Of a stretch of DNA of 64,000 bases, positions 33,441-42,621 are shown one piece after another. The position numbers were made by a program, and so were the translations under genes. The notes under the pieces were generated by a model, which did no database searches, was not told the origin of the DNA, and worked only from the letters and a program-made list of their open reading frames with translations. Source of the stretch: Nocardia asteroides (GTDB lineage Bacteria > Actinomycetota > Actinomycetes > Mycobacteriales > Mycobacteriaceae); the NCBI RefSeq assembly GCF_900637185.1, contig NZ_LR134352.1, forward strand, positions 1,922,001 through 1,986,000, in the 5' to 3' direction. How positions within the stretch are numbered: the stretch's first letter is position 1; each line of letters starts with the position of its first letter.

Positions 33441-34331
33441 TCAATTAAGTGTGACCGCGGTGCCCGGTTCGGCGCCCCGGCTGATCGGCAGCCGCACCGA
33501 GTTGCCCCATTCGATCCAGGAACCGTCGTAATTGCGCACCGACCTGCGGCCGAGCAGGAAGGTCAGGACGAACCAGGTGTGGCTGGACCGCTCGCCGACG
33601 CGGCTGTACACGACCAGATCCGCGTCCGGCAGGGCGCCGTAGAGCTCGTCGAGCTCGGTGCGCGACCGGAAGCGGCCGTCGGCGGCGCAGGCCTGCGCCC
33701 ACGGGATGTTCACCGCGGTGGGCACGTGGCCGCCGCGCAGCGTCGCGTACTCCTGGTCCAGCGGCTTGTCCTCGGACTCGCCCGAGTACTCCTGGGCCGA
33801 GCGCACGTCGACCAGCGGGTCGCCGAGGCGGGCCAGCACCTGTTCGCGGAACGCGCGGGCGGTGCTGTCGTCGCGTTCGACCTCGGGGTAGTCGCTGGGC
33901 GCCGGGTAGGGCAGGTCGAAAGTGGTGTCGCGTTCCTCGGAGATCCAGGCGTCGCGGCCGCCGTCGAGCAGGCGCACGTCCTCGTGGCCGAACAGGGTGA
34001 AGATCCAGGCGGTGTGCGCGGCCTGGGCGTTACCGCGGTCGCCGTAGATCACCACGGTGTCCTCGCGGGAGATGCCCTTGGCCCGCATGAGGGCGGTGAA
34101 CCGGGCGCCGTCGACGTAATCGCGGGTGACCGGGTCGCTCAGGTCGCCACGCCAGTCGATCTTGACCGCGCCGGGGACATGGCCGATGTCGTAGAGCAGG
34201 ATGTCATCGTTGGACTCGATGATCTTCAAACCGGGCACACCGATGTTTGCGGACAGCCATTCTGTGGTTACCAATCGATGCGGGACTGCGTAGGAACCGA
34301 AGGCGGGGTGCGGATCCGGGGCGACGGGCAC
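33441..34331 (-). CDS. sseA: Rhodanese-family sulfurtransferase with Ser at the catalytic position
   Basis: A 296-residue tandem rhodanese. The N-terminal inactive domain has WLSANIG and DGGRDAWI; the C-terminal domain has the active-site loop [14 protein letters not shown]. In the family this loop reads Cys-Arg-(I/V)-Gly-Glu-Arg, so the nucleophile that carries the persulfide is Ser243 here (AGC at 33603-33605 on the minus strand, one base from TGC). Everything around it is intact, including the Arg pair and GSWIEWG. Sulfur transfer is therefore doubtful. M. tuberculosis Rv3283 (sseA) is in the same position. GTG 34331 is chosen; GTG 34346 is possible. Confidence 0.85.
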   Translation of the reverse strand: MPVAPDPHPAFGSYAVPHRLVTTEWLSANIGVPGLKIIESNDDILLYDIGHVPGAVKIDWRGDLSDPVTRDYVDGARFTALMRAKGISREDTVVIYGDRGNAQAAHTAWIFTLFGHEDVRLLDGGRDAWISEERDTTFDLPYPAPSDYPEVERDDSTARAFREQVLARLGDPLVDVRSAQEYSGESEDKPLDQEYATLRGGHVPTAVNIPWAQACAADGRFRSRTELDELYGALPDADLVVYSRVGERSSHTWFVLTFLLGRRSVRNYDGSWIEWGNSVRLPISRGAEPGTAVTLN

Positions 34332-34483
34332 GGTGTGGTCCTTCACGCGAGAGTATGGGCGGGTGTGACAGTGTGCAGGGTCGCAGCCGATGGTATGTCT
34401 GTGTCGGCACATCACGAATCGACACAATGGTCGAATAAAGCGCAGAGCCGTCCGATAAAGTCTCTGGAGAGGAGGGGTGAGCT

Positions 34484-35257
34484 ATGTCCGATTCTTGGCC
34501 GCGACGCCGACTGCTCGCGATCCTACGTGGCGCCACCGAGCCCCTCGACGCCCAGGAACTGGCCCGGATCACCGGACAGCATGTCACCACCGTCCGATTC
34601 CACCTCGACGTCCTCACCCGCGAATCCCTCGTCCGGCAGTTCCAGCAGCCGCCGCGCGGCCGTGGACGCCCGCGCATCGGGTATCGCGCCGTGCAGCGCT
34701 CGGTGGGCTATCAGGAACTCGCCCAGGTCCTCGCCGACCACCTCGGCCCCGATCCGGTGACCCGCGCCGCGGCCGCCGTCGCCGCGGGCCGCGCCTGGGG
34801 AGCGCGCATGGACATCGGCGCGCACCCGGTGGAGACGCTGGCCGACGCCAGGGACATCACCATGTCGCTGATGTCGGAGCTGGGCTTCGCGCCAGAGAAG
34901 GACCCGGCGGGGGAGACGCCGGAGCACGTGCAGATCAATCTCACCGCCTGCCCGCTGCGGGAACTGGCCCGCTCGCACTCCGAGGTCGTGTGCGGTGTGC
35001 ACCAGGGACTCATGCGCGAAGTGCTCGAACGCAACGGGGCACGCGGCCGGGTAGACGTGCGGTTGCACCCGTTCGCGGAGCCGGAACTGTGCACGGCCCG
35101 CCTGGAGCTCACGCTGAGCGCCGAGAACCCCGCCCCCCAGGCGACACCCGCCGCGACCGGGGAACAGCCGGTGATCGCGCCGTCAGGCCCGCGCGTCCCG
35201 CCACAGCTGCGTGACACCGACACCGACGTCTTCGAGCAGCCTGCGCAACAGCGGTAG
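34484..35257 (+). CDS. HTH regulator with a SufR-like cysteine pattern
   Basis: A 257-residue protein. An N-terminal winged helix of ArsR/MarR style contains ELARITGQHVTTVRFHLDVL (recognition helix) and a basic wing, RGRGRPRIGY. The C-terminal half has Cys in NLTACPLRE, VVCGVHQG and ELCTARL; this order and the surrounding PLRELA and residue pattern resemble SufR, an Fe-S-binding repressor. An Fe-S or metal sensor is plausible but unproven. The last 25 codons overlap the 3' end of maf (35183) on the other strand and are low complexity. ATG 34484 follows AGGAGGGGTGAGCT, a strong ribosome site. Confidence 0.75.
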   Translation: MSDSWPRRRLLAILRGATEPLDAQELARITGQHVTTVRFHLDVLTRESLVRQFQQPPRGRGRPRIGYRAVQRSVGYQELAQVLADHLGPDPVTRAAAAVAAGRAWGARMDIGAHPVETLADARDITMSLMSELGFAPEKDPAGETPEHVQINLTACPLRELARSHSEVVCGVHQGLMREVLERNGARGRVDVRLHPFAEPELCTARLELTLSAENPAPQATPAATGEQPVIAPSGPRVPPQLRDTDTDVFEQPAQQR

Positions 35258-35818
35258 CCCGATCCCGATGACGCTGGACGGGTCACCCTCGATCCGGTCC
35301 ACGAACCAGCCGCCCAGCCCGTCCAGGGTGAACGCGCCCGCGACCTGCAGCGGCTCGCCGGTGGCGATGTAGGCGTCGAGTTCGTCGGGTTCCGGTTTCG
35401 CGAAATGCACCGTGGTGCCGCTGCACTCGGCCGACTCGGCGACGATCTCGCCGTCGCGCAGCCGCAGCACACAGTGCCCGGTCAGCAGCTCGGCGCTGCG
35501 GCCCGCCATCGCGGCCCAGCGCGCCCGCGCCACCTCGGGGGTGTGCGGTTTGCCTTGCAGCTGCCCGTCGACGAGCAGCATCGAATCGCAGCCGACGACG
35601 ACACAGTCGGCGGCGAGTTCGGGAATCGACGCGGCGACGTCGACCGCCTTGGCACGGGCCAGGGCGACGACGACGCCGGAGGAGGAGGTGTCAGGGGGTA
35701 GCGCGGCCGAGACCGCGTCCTCGTCCACACCCGAGACGCGCACGACGGGATCGATACCCGCCGTGCGCAGAATCCCGAGCCGGGCCGGGGACGCGGAGGC
35801 CAGAACCAGCCGGGTCAC
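35183..35818 (-). CDS. maf: Maf-family nucleoside triphosphate pyrophosphatase
   Basis: Hydrolyses non-canonical or canonical NTPs to NMP and PPi, a house-cleaning function. The 211-residue protein begins TRLVLASASPARLGILRTAGI, the Maf signature with Ser-x-Ser-Pro-x-Arg. It also has GCDSMLLVDG, GKPHTP and the YIATGEPLQVAGAFTLDG segment. It overlaps the convergent HTH gene by 75 bp at the 3' end, in a region coding real Maf residues. It lies 6 bp after accE in the same direction and so belongs to the acyl-CoA carboxylase operon. Equivalent to Rv3282. Confidence 0.93.
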   Translation of the reverse strand: MTRLVLASASPARLGILRTAGIDPVVRVSGVDEDAVSAALPPDTSSSGVVVALARAKAVDVAASIPELAADCVVVGCDSMLLVDGQLQGKPHTPEVARARWAAMAGRSAELLTGHCVLRLRDGEIVAESAECSGTTVHFAKPEPDELDAYIATGEPLQVAGAFTLDGLGGWFVDRIEGDPSSVIGIGLPLLRRLLEDVGVGVTQLWRDARA

Positions 35819-35824
35819 CGGCGA

Positions 35825-36154
35825 TCAGCGCAGATGCGACAGCATCGGGTACGCGTACGGCGAGAACGGGGAGGTACCGCGATGCATCAGCGTCGCGCGG
35901 CCCCAGTTGTCGACCGGTCCGGTCGCGCCGCCCGCGGGGACGTTCGCGGCGGCCGCGCTCAGGACGGCGACCAGGGCCGCGACGTCCTCGTCGGTCGGTG
36001 AGCCCTTCACGATGCGGAACATCGGCTCACCGAGGCTTTCCGCGGGCTCGACGGCAACCGCGCTCACAGACTGCTCGACCTCGTCGACGAGTGGTTCGAC
36101 GGCGAGCTCGAGCTCGGCGGCGGTCAACACGTCTTCTTCTGCCACAGTTGTCAC
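35825..36154 (-). CDS. accE5: Acyl-CoA carboxylase epsilon subunit
   Basis: A 109-residue protein with a variable acidic N-terminus of about 44 residues and the conserved epsilon core FRIVKGSPTDEDVAALVAVL. The tail W...SPYAYPML fits partner-binding tails. Epsilon subunits are known from actinomycetes to bind the carboxyltransferase and raise its activity with AccA3. It is located between accD5 and maf, as in Rv3281. Few residues beyond the core are diagnostic, but position and core make the call strong. Confidence 0.9.
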   Translation of the reverse strand: MTTVAEEDVLTAAELELAVEPLVDEVEQSVSAVAVEPAESLGEPMFRIVKGSPTDEDVAALVAVLSAAAANVPAGGATGPVDNWGRATLMHRGTSPFSPYAYPMLSHLR

Positions 36155-36317
36155 AGTGCCAGATCCTTCCTGCCTCGCCCGGGAGATCTCCCCGGGGTCT
36201 GGCTGTGGTACTTCGATGTCACAGCGCGGTTGACGCGATCATTCCCGGTAGGAACGCGACGATCAACTGTTGCGTCATAGCAACAAGTGTGCGCGGCCTA
36301 CCGGGGATATCGCGTTT

Positions 36318-37958
36318 TCAGAGCGGAATGTTGCCGTGTTTCTTCGGCGGAAGGGTCACCATCTTGCGCTCGAGCAGCCGCAGGGCCGACACGATCTGGC
36401 CTCGGGTGTGCGACGGCGGGATGACCGCGTCGACGTAGCCACGCTCGGCCGCCACGTACGGGTTCACGAGGGTGTCCTCGTACTCGTTCTGCAGCTCGAG
36501 GCGCAGAGCGTCCACGTCGGCGCCGTTCTTGGCGGCCTCGGACAGCTGCTTGCGGTAGACGAAGCCGACGGCGCCGGAGGCACCCATGACGGCGATCTGC
36601 GCGGTCGGCCACGCCAGGTTCACATCGGCGCCCATGTGCTTGGAACCCATGACGTCGTAGGCGCCGCCGTAGGCCTTGCGCGTGATGATCGTGATCTTGC
36701 CCACAGTGGCCTCGCCGTAGGCGTAGAGCAGCTTCGCGCCGCGGCGGATGATGCCGTTGTACTCCTGGCCGGTGCCGGGCAGGAAGCCGGGCACGTCCAC
36801 CAGGGTGATGATCGGGATGTTGAAGGCGTCGCAAGTGCGCACGAAGCGCGCGGCCTTCTCCGAGGCGTCGATGTCGAGGCAACCGGCGAACTGGGTCGGC
36901 TGGTTGGCGACGATGCCGACGCTGCGGCCGTCGACGCGACCGAAACCGCAGATGATGTTCATCGCGCGCTCGGCCTGGACTTCGAGGAACTCGTCGTCGT
37001 CGAGCAGCCGGGTGATGACCTCGTGCATGTCGTACGGCTGGTTCGGCGAGTCCGGGATGATCGTGTCGAGCTCGAGGTCCTCGTCGGTGAGGGAGTCCTC
37101 GATCGCGCCGTGGATCGGGTCGCTCGGCTCGTGCCGGGGCGCCTCGGCACGGTTGTTGCTCGGCAGGTAGCTGAGCAGGTCCTTGACGTAGTCCAGGGCG
37201 TCCTGCTCGCCGGAGGCCACGTAGTGGGCCACGCCGGACTTGGTCATGTGGGTGTGCGCGCCACCCAGGTCCTCCATGGTGACCTCTTCACCGGTGACGG
37301 TCTTGATCACGTCGGGACCGGTGACGAACATCTGCGAGGTCTGGTCGACCATCACCACGAAGTCGGTGAGCGCGGGGGAGTACACGTGGCCACCGGCGGC
37401 CGGGCCCATGATCAGCGAGATCTGCGGGATCACGCCGGAGGCCTGCACGTTGCGGTGGAAGATCTCGCCGTAGAGGCCCAGGGAGACCACGCCCTCCTGG
37501 ATGCGCGCGCCGGCGCCCTCGTTGATGCCGACCAGCGGACGGCCGGTCTTGATGGCCAGGTCCATGACCTTGACGATCTTCTCGCCGTACACCTCGCCGA
37601 GCGAGCCGCCGAACACGGTGACGTCCTGCGAGAACAGGCACACGTCGCGGCCGTCGATGGTGCCGTAACCGGTCACCACGCCGTCGCCGAGCGGGCGGTT
37701 GTTCTCCAGGCCGAAGTTCACGCTGCGGTGCTTGGCCAGGGCGTCGAGCTCGACGAAGGAACCTTCGTCGACCAGGGCCAGGATGCGCTCGCGCGCGGTC
37801 ATCTTGCCCTTGGCGTGCACCTTGTCGACCGCGGCCTCACCCATCGGGTGTTGCGCTTCTTCCAGCCGATTCCGCAGGTCAGCCAGCTTCCCGGCGGTGG
37901 TGTGGATATCGGGGGCGCCCGCCGATTCCGATGCGGGCTGCTGCTGGACACTCGTCAT
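36318..37958 (-). CDS. accD5: Propionyl-CoA/acyl-CoA carboxylase beta subunit
   Basis: The 546-residue carboxyltransferase subunit moves CO2 from biotin to acyl-CoA, giving methylmalonyl-CoA for methyl-branched lipids. It has [50 protein letters not shown] (oxyanion) and [13 protein letters not shown] (second oxyanion/biotin pocket). It is followed by accE 163 bp further. Its neighbours birA and accA3 provide the other parts of the complex. Length and domain order match AccD5 (Rv3280). Confidence 0.95.
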   Translation of the reverse strand: MTSVQQQPASESAGAPDIHTTAGKLADLRNRLEEAQHPMGEAAVDKVHAKGKMTARERILALVDEGSFVELDALAKHRSVNFGLENNRPLGDGVVTGYGTIDGRDVCLFSQDVTVFGGSLGEVYGEKIVKVMDLAIKTGRPLVGINEGAGARIQEGVVSLGLYGEIFHRNVQASGVIPQISLIMGPAAGGHVYSPALTDFVVMVDQTSQMFVTGPDVIKTVTGEEVTMEDLGGAHTHMTKSGVAHYVASGEQDALDYVKDLLSYLPSNNRAEAPRHEPSDPIHGAIEDSLTDEDLELDTIIPDSPNQPYDMHEVITRLLDDDEFLEVQAERAMNIICGFGRVDGRSVGIVANQPTQFAGCLDIDASEKAARFVRTCDAFNIPIITLVDVPGFLPGTGQEYNGIIRRGAKLLYAYGEATVGKITIITRKAYGGAYDVMGSKHMGADVNLAWPTAQIAVMGASGAVGFVYRKQLSEAAKNGADVDALRLELQNEYEDTLVNPYVAAERGYVDAVIPPSHTRGQIVSALRLLERKMVTLPPKKHGNIPL

Positions 37959-38081
37959 GGGTTGCGAGTGTAACGAGTGACACCACGTCGCACTACGGCA
38001 GTCTCGCCTACCGGCCAGTACAGAAACCCCTGCTAGCCGCGCTCACGCTGGCGTTTTACCCGGGCGGGTAGCGTGCCGGGA

Positions 38082-38876
38082 ATGAACAGGGCACCGATCG
38101 ACGCGTCTCGTCTGCGCGGTTTTCCGGCCGGCGGGCCGCTGGCGTTCTACGACCGGATCGAGGTCGTCGAGTCGACCGGATCGACCAACGCCGATCTGGT
38201 CGCCAGAGCCGCCGACTCGACCGTCGACCGGCAGGCCCTGCTCGCCGAGGAACAGGTGCGCGGTCGCGGCAGGCACGCCCGGGCCTGGGTGAGCCCGCCG
38301 CGCGCGCAGATCTCGCTGTCGATCCTGGTCCGGCTGCCCGGCATCGATCCGACCACGCTGGGCTGGCTCCCGCTGCTCACCGGTGTGGCGGTGGTCGACG
38401 CGCTGCGGTCCGCGACCGGCGCGGCCGCGGATCTGAAGTGGCCCAACGACGTGCTCCTCGGCGGCCGCAAGCTGGCCGGCATCCTGGCCGAGGTGGCCGC
38501 GACGGGCGCCGCCCCCGCCGTGGTGGTCGGCATCGGCCTCAACGTCGACCTGGCCGAGTCCGAACTGCCTGTCCCGCACGCGACTTCGCTGGCCCTGGCC
38601 GGTGTCGCCGTCGACCGGACCGACCTGGTCGCCGCCATCCTGACCGAGTTCGCCACCCGGTTCACCGCCTGGCAGCGGGCGGGCTGGGCGACGACCGAGC
38701 TGGCCGCCGCCTACCGGGAGCGCTGCGCCACCATCGGCCTCGAGGTCAAGGCCGAGCTGCCGGGCGGTCAGGTCCTGGCCGGGATCGCGACGGGCGTCGA
38801 CGACACCGGCAGGCTGCTCATCGGCGAGCGGGCCGTCTCGGCGGGCGACGTGTCCCACCTGCGCGGCCAGTACTGA
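38082..38876 (+). CDS. birA: Biotin-protein ligase (BirA)
   Basis: Attaches biotin to the BCCP lysine of AccA3 and other carboxylases. The 264-residue enzyme has GRGRHARAWVSPP (biotinyl-AMP loop), KWPNDVLLGGRKLAGIL, and a small C-terminal SH3-like domain ending DVSHLRG. It has no N-terminal HTH, so it is a single-function ligase rather than a repressor. ATG 38082 is chosen; GTG 38073 is an alternative three codons earlier. It is divergent from accD5, 123 bp apart, the same arrangement as in mycobacteria (Rv3279c). Confidence 0.94.
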   Translation: MNRAPIDASRLRGFPAGGPLAFYDRIEVVESTGSTNADLVARAADSTVDRQALLAEEQVRGRGRHARAWVSPPRAQISLSILVRLPGIDPTTLGWLPLLTGVAVVDALRSATGAAADLKWPNDVLLGGRKLAGILAEVAATGAAPAVVVGIGLNVDLAESELPVPHATSLALAGVAVDRTDLVAAILTEFATRFTAWQRAGWATTELAAAYRERCATIGLEVKAELPGGQVLAGIATGVDDTGRLLIGERAVSAGDVSHLRGQY

Positions 38877-38927
38877 CGGCGGCCGGTGCCGCGTGTTACT
38901 CGCGGCCCGGCCCCGGACGTCCCCGGA

Positions 38928-39902
38928 TCAGCGGGCCGCGGCTCCCGCGGCGACGCTGTCGCGCTCGGCGACCTCGCGTTCGCGAGCCAGCAGCCGATCG
39001 CGCTGCTCCTCGAACTTGAGGACGTCCTTCTCCAGCTTGGCCATGAACTGGGCCAGCTCGTCGCGCGCCGCCTCGCCCGCGGGCCCGAAATCGGTGCGGT
39101 CGAAGATGTTCCACTGCTTGAGCACCGGCGCCACCACCTCGTCGAGGTGCTGGCGCAGGTCGTAGATGCCGTGCTTGGCCATCAGCACGCCGTTGCGCCG
39201 CCAGTTCGGCATCCCCGCGCCGGGCATCTGGAAGTTGGTGAGCACCTTGGTGATCGCGGGCATCGCCTGGTCGGGGACCAGGTCCAGGGCCGCGCCGCAG
39301 AGGTTGCGGTAGAAGATCATGTGCAGGTTCTCGTCGGTGGCGACGCGGGCCAGCATGCGGTCGGCGACCGGGTCGTCGCAGACGCGGCCGGTGTTGCGGT
39401 GGCTGACCCGGGTGGCCAGCTCCTGGAACGTCACGTACGCGACGTTGACCAGGAATCCGCCCCAGTTCGCCGGGGCGTGCGCGCCCTGGGTCATGTGGAT
39501 CATCCTGGCCTCTTCCAGCGCCACCGGGTCGACGCCGCGGGTGACGACCAGATAATCGCGGATGACGATGCCGTGCCGGTTCTCCTCGGCGGTCCAGCGA
39601 CCGACCCAGGTACCCCAGGCGCCGTCCTGGGAGAAGTTCTCGGCGATCTCACGGTGGTAGGACGGGAGATTGTCCTCGGTGAGCAGGTTGGTGATCATCG
39701 CGGCCTTGGCGACATCGGAGAGCCGGGATTGTTCGGGCTCCCAATCGATTCCGCCCATGGCGGCGAAATTGCGGCCTTCTTCCCACGGCACGTAATCGTG
39801 CGGATTCCAGTCCTTGGCGATGGACAGGTGCCGGTTCAGATTCTGTTCGGCGACCGGTTCCAGCGCCGTGAGAATTTCGAGCTGAGTCAGAGCTTTGGTC
39901 AC
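38928..39902 (-). CDS. Acyl-ACP desaturase (diiron)
   Basis: A 324-residue soluble diiron desaturase introducing a double bond into acyl-ACP. The two ligand repeats are present: WTAEENRHG (ExxH) and ATDENLHMIFY (ExxH), with Glu ligands also in NLLTEDN and AYVTFQE. It resembles mycobacterial DesA1/DesA2, which supply unsaturated precursors for mycolic acids. The C-terminus is charged and helical. GGAGG at 39908-39912, 5 nt before GTG 39902, fixes the start; the in-frame ATG at 40013 lies beyond it and adds 37 non-conserved residues. Confidence 0.93.
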   Translation of the reverse strand: MTKALTQLEILTALEPVAEQNLNRHLSIAKDWNPHDYVPWEEGRNFAAMGGIDWEPEQSRLSDVAKAAMITNLLTEDNLPSYHREIAENFSQDGAWGTWVGRWTAEENRHGIVIRDYLVVTRGVDPVALEEARMIHMTQGAHAPANWGGFLVNVAYVTFQELATRVSHRNTGRVCDDPVADRMLARVATDENLHMIFYRNLCGAALDLVPDQAMPAITKVLTNFQMPGAGMPNWRRNGVLMAKHGIYDLRQHLDEVVAPVLKQWNIFDRTDFGPAGEAARDELAQFMAKLEKDVLKFEEQRDRLLAREREVAERDSVAAGAAAR

Positions 39903-39907
39903 GCGTG

Positions 39908-39912
39908 CCTCC
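39908..39912 (-). promoter_or_regulatory. Ribosome binding site of the desaturase
   Basis: GGAGG followed by 5 nt and GTG 39902 on the minus strand. It decides the start against an upstream ATG at 40013. Confidence 0.65.
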
Positions 39913-40030
39913 ACTGTCGGGTGTCGAGCAAGCAGATATGGGCAAAACCTGGCATCTAGCGTGGAAACAACACTATCGCCTCGGCCGTGGCATCGAGAAA
40001 TGCACCGTCGCAACGGGGTACTGTTCGGCC

Positions 40031-40561
40031 ATGGGGTACCCGGAGGACGTTCTCGCGCCCGACGAACAGCTGATCCTGCACCGCCACCCGCACTGGAAGA
40101 TGCTGGTGTGGCCCGTCGTCACACTCATCGGCGGCACCGCGATCGCCGGCTTCCTCGGCGGCCTGGCCTGGCGCAACACCGAGGGCAGCGTGCGCACGGT
40201 GCTGTTGCTGCTGATCGGCCTGATCTGGCTCGGGCTGATCCTGTGGCGCTGCGTCGGCAAGGTGATCGCCTGGAAGTCCACGCACTTCATCATCACCGAC
40301 CGGCGGGTGCTGGTCCGGCAGGGCGTGATCACCCACACCGGCATCGACATCCCGCTCAGCCGCATCTCCAGCGTGCAGTTCCAGCACGGGGTCTTCGACC
40401 GGATGCTCGGCACCGGCACGCTGATCATCGGCTCGTCGTCGGAGGAGCCGCTCGAATACGACGACATCCCCCAGGTGCAGCAGGTGCACGCGCTGCTCTA
40501 TCACGAGGTGTTCGAGGCGGGCAGCAGCCGCCGCGACCAGTCCTGGGGTGGTTATCGGTGA
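40031..40561 (+). CDS. PH (bPH2/DUF304)-domain membrane protein
   Basis: A 176-residue protein. After a short N-terminus with PDEQLILHRHPHW, two transmembrane helices (VVTLIGGTAIAGFLGGLAW and VLLLLIGLIWLGLILW) are followed by a bacterial PH domain with FIITDRRVLVRQGVI, DIPLSRISSVQF and LGTGTLII. The pattern matches YdbS/DUF304 proteins and Rv3278c in the same position. The role is unknown. ATG 40031 is the start that gives the family N-terminus. It precedes the response regulator by 40 bp and may be cotranscribed with it. Confidence 0.88.
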   Translation: MGYPEDVLAPDEQLILHRHPHWKMLVWPVVTLIGGTAIAGFLGGLAWRNTEGSVRTVLLLLIGLIWLGLILWRCVGKVIAWKSTHFIITDRRVLVRQGVITHTGIDIPLSRISSVQFQHGVFDRMLGTGTLIIGSSSEEPLEYDDIPQVQQVHALLYHEVFEAGSSRRDQSWGGYR

Positions 40562-40601
40562 GCTGTCGGCCCACCGCCGCCACCGACCGTAATCTGAGCA
40601 C

Positions 40602-41303
40602 ATGACCGCCGTACTGCTCGCCGAAGACGACGAGGCGATCGCCGCGCCGCTGTCCCGGGCCCTGGGCCGCGAGGGCTACACCGTCACCGTCGAACGGTTC
40701 GGGCCCGCGGTGCTGCGCCGCGCCCTCGAAGGCGACCACGACCTGCTCATCCTCGATCTGGGCCTGCCCGGCATGGACGGGCTCGAGGTGTGCCGCCAGG
40801 TCAGGGCCAGCGGCGCCGATCTGGCGGTGCTGATGCTCACCGCGCGCACCGACGAGGTGGACTTCGTGGTCGGCCTGGACGCGGGCGCCGACGACTACGT
40901 CGGCAAGCCGTTCCGGCTGGCCGAGCTGCTGGCCCGGGTGCGCGCCCTGCTGCGGCGCAGCGGGATCGGCGACGACGCGGTGGAGGTCGGCGGCATCCGG
41001 CTCGAACCCGCCGCGCGCCGGGTGCTGGTGAACGGCGCCGAGGTGAACCTGGCCAACAAGGAGTACGAGCTGCTCAAGGTGCTCATCGACCGGGCCGGTC
41101 AGGTGGTGCCGCGCGAGACCATCCTGCGCGAGGTGTGGGGCGACGCCGATCTGCGCGGCTCCAAGACCCTCGACATGCACATGTCCTGGTTGCGCCGCAA
41201 GATCGGCGACGAGGGCCCGATGGCGGAGCGGCGCATCGTCACCGTGCGCGGGGTCGGGTTCCGGCTCAACACCGACGGTCCCTCCAGCGCGGGCCGGGGC
41301 TGA
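40602..41303 (+). CDS. OmpR/PhoB-family response regulator
   Basis: A 233-residue regulator. The receiver has the acidic pocket AEDDEA at 7-12, the phospho-acceptor Asp52 in ILDLGLPG, a Thr/Ala switch LTARTD and Lys in YVGKPF. The C-terminal winged helix has LANKEYELLKVLIDRAGQVV and LDMHMSWLRRKIGD, ending in TVRGVGFRL, typical of OmpR. The sensor kinase gene starts 9 bp downstream, so the pair is an operon. No target can be deduced. M. tuberculosis has no two-component pair at this place, so this pair is a lineage feature. Confidence 0.94.
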   Translation: MTAVLLAEDDEAIAAPLSRALGREGYTVTVERFGPAVLRRALEGDHDLLILDLGLPGMDGLEVCRQVRASGADLAVLMLTARTDEVDFVVGLDAGADDYVGKPFRLAELLARVRALLRRSGIGDDAVEVGGIRLEPAARRVLVNGAEVNLANKEYELLKVLIDRAGQVVPRETILREVWGDADLRGSKTLDMHMSWLRRKIGDEGPMAERRIVTVRGVGFRLNTDGPSSAGRG

Positions 41304-41311
41304 TCCGGGCA

Positions 41312-42619
41312 GTGCGCCGCCGCATCCTGCGCTCGATCCTGACCGTGCTGACCATCACCACGGTGGTGCTCGGCGTGCCGCTGATCTACACGGCGTGGCT
41401 GTGGGTGGAGGACATCACCCGCAACGACCTGCAGAGCCGCCTGGAACAGGTGGCCGCCGAGGTGATCGCCCAGGAGCGCGTCGACGGCACCGTGCACGAC
41501 GGCCTCGACGTGCGCACCATGCGCGCGCTGGTGCCCGAGGGCGGCAAGCTCACCATCGTCTATCCGGCGCCGCACGACAATGCCGCGCGCACCGATCTCG
41601 GCGTCGACCAGGTGGACGATCCGCTGGTGGAATCGCTGTCCATGGGGACCTCCGGTTCGCTGCGGCTCGAGGTGCCCGCCGGGCCGATGCACGCGCGCCA
41701 GGAGCAGGCGGTGGCCGCGGTCGCGCTGGCGGTGCTCGCCTCGCTCGGCGCCGCGTTCTCGGTGGCGGTGGTGACCGCGCGCCGGGTCGCCGACCCGCTG
41801 CGCGACGTGGCCAATCGCGCCGCCCGGCTGGCCATGGGCGACTTCCGGCCCGACCCGCGCAGGCACGGCATCGCCGAGCTGGACCGCGTCTCCGACGTGC
41901 TCGATTCGGCCACCGTCGAGATCGCCGGGCGCCTGCAGCGCGAGCACGCGCTGGTCGCCGACGTCTCGCATCAGCTGCGCAGCCGCCTCACCGCCGTGCG
42001 CCTGCGCCTGGACGAGCTGTCCACGCACGCCGACCCGGAGGTGGTGCACGAGGCGGAGGAGGCGATGGCCCAGGTCGACCGGCTCACCGACGCCATCGAC
42101 GACCTGGTCCGCGCCTCCCGCGACGAGGACGCCGCCGACCGCGACCCGGTGCCGGTGATGGCCGAACTGCGCGGCGTGGTGGCCGAGTGGGCACACCCGT
42201 TCACCGAGGAGGGCAGGGAACTGCGCCTGACCGGGGACGAGTCGCTGCGAGCCCCCATCACCGGCTCCCGGCTGCGCGAGGCGGTCGCGGTGCTGGTCGA
42301 CAATGCCCTGATGCACGGCGGCGGCACCTGCACGGTGTCGGTGCGCACGGTGCCCACGATGAGCGCGCGCGATCCGCTGATCTGCGTGGAGGTCGCCGAC
42401 GAGGGCGAGGGCATCCGCGACGAACTCGCCCCGCACGTCTTCGATCGCGGCTTCTCGGCGGGCGGTTCCACCGGTGTGGGGCTGGCGCTGGCCCGCGCCC
42501 TGGTGGAGGCCGACGGCGGACGGCTGGAGTTGCAGCGCCGCCGCCCCGCGCTGTTCGCGGTGTTCCTCGGCTCGAAGATGAACCGATCCCCGAACGCGAC
42601 CCTCACCGAGCCGCGCTGA
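41312..42619 (+). CDS. Sensor histidine kinase, partner of the response regulator
   Basis: A 435-residue membrane kinase with an N-terminal transmembrane helix (ILTVLTITTVVLGVPLIY), a short extracytoplasmic sensor of about 110 residues, a second helix (AVAAVALAVLASLGAAFSVAVV), HAMP (RRVADPLRDVANRA), and a HisKA motif DVSHQLRSRLTAVRL with His220. The ATP domain has NALMHGGGT, DEGEGIRDE and GGSTGVGLALARALVEADGG. The H-box reads H-Q-L-R-S-R-L, with Gln and Arg where many relatives have Glu and Pro. GTG 41312 lies 9 nt after the regulator's stop. Stimulus unknown. Confidence 0.92.
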   Translation: MRRRILRSILTVLTITTVVLGVPLIYTAWLWVEDITRNDLQSRLEQVAAEVIAQERVDGTVHDGLDVRTMRALVPEGGKLTIVYPAPHDNAARTDLGVDQVDDPLVESLSMGTSGSLRLEVPAGPMHARQEQAVAAVALAVLASLGAAFSVAVVTARRVADPLRDVANRAARLAMGDFRPDPRRHGIAELDRVSDVLDSATVEIAGRLQREHALVADVSHQLRSRLTAVRLRLDELSTHADPEVVHEAEEAMAQVDRLTDAIDDLVRASRDEDAADRDPVPVMAELRGVVAEWAHPFTEEGRELRLTGDESLRAPITGSRLREAVAVLVDNALMHGGGTCTVSVRTVPTMSARDPLICVEVADEGEGIRDELAPHVFDRGFSAGGSTGVGLALARALVEADGGRLELQRRRPALFAVFLGSKMNRSPNATLTEPR

Positions 42620-42621
42620 CC

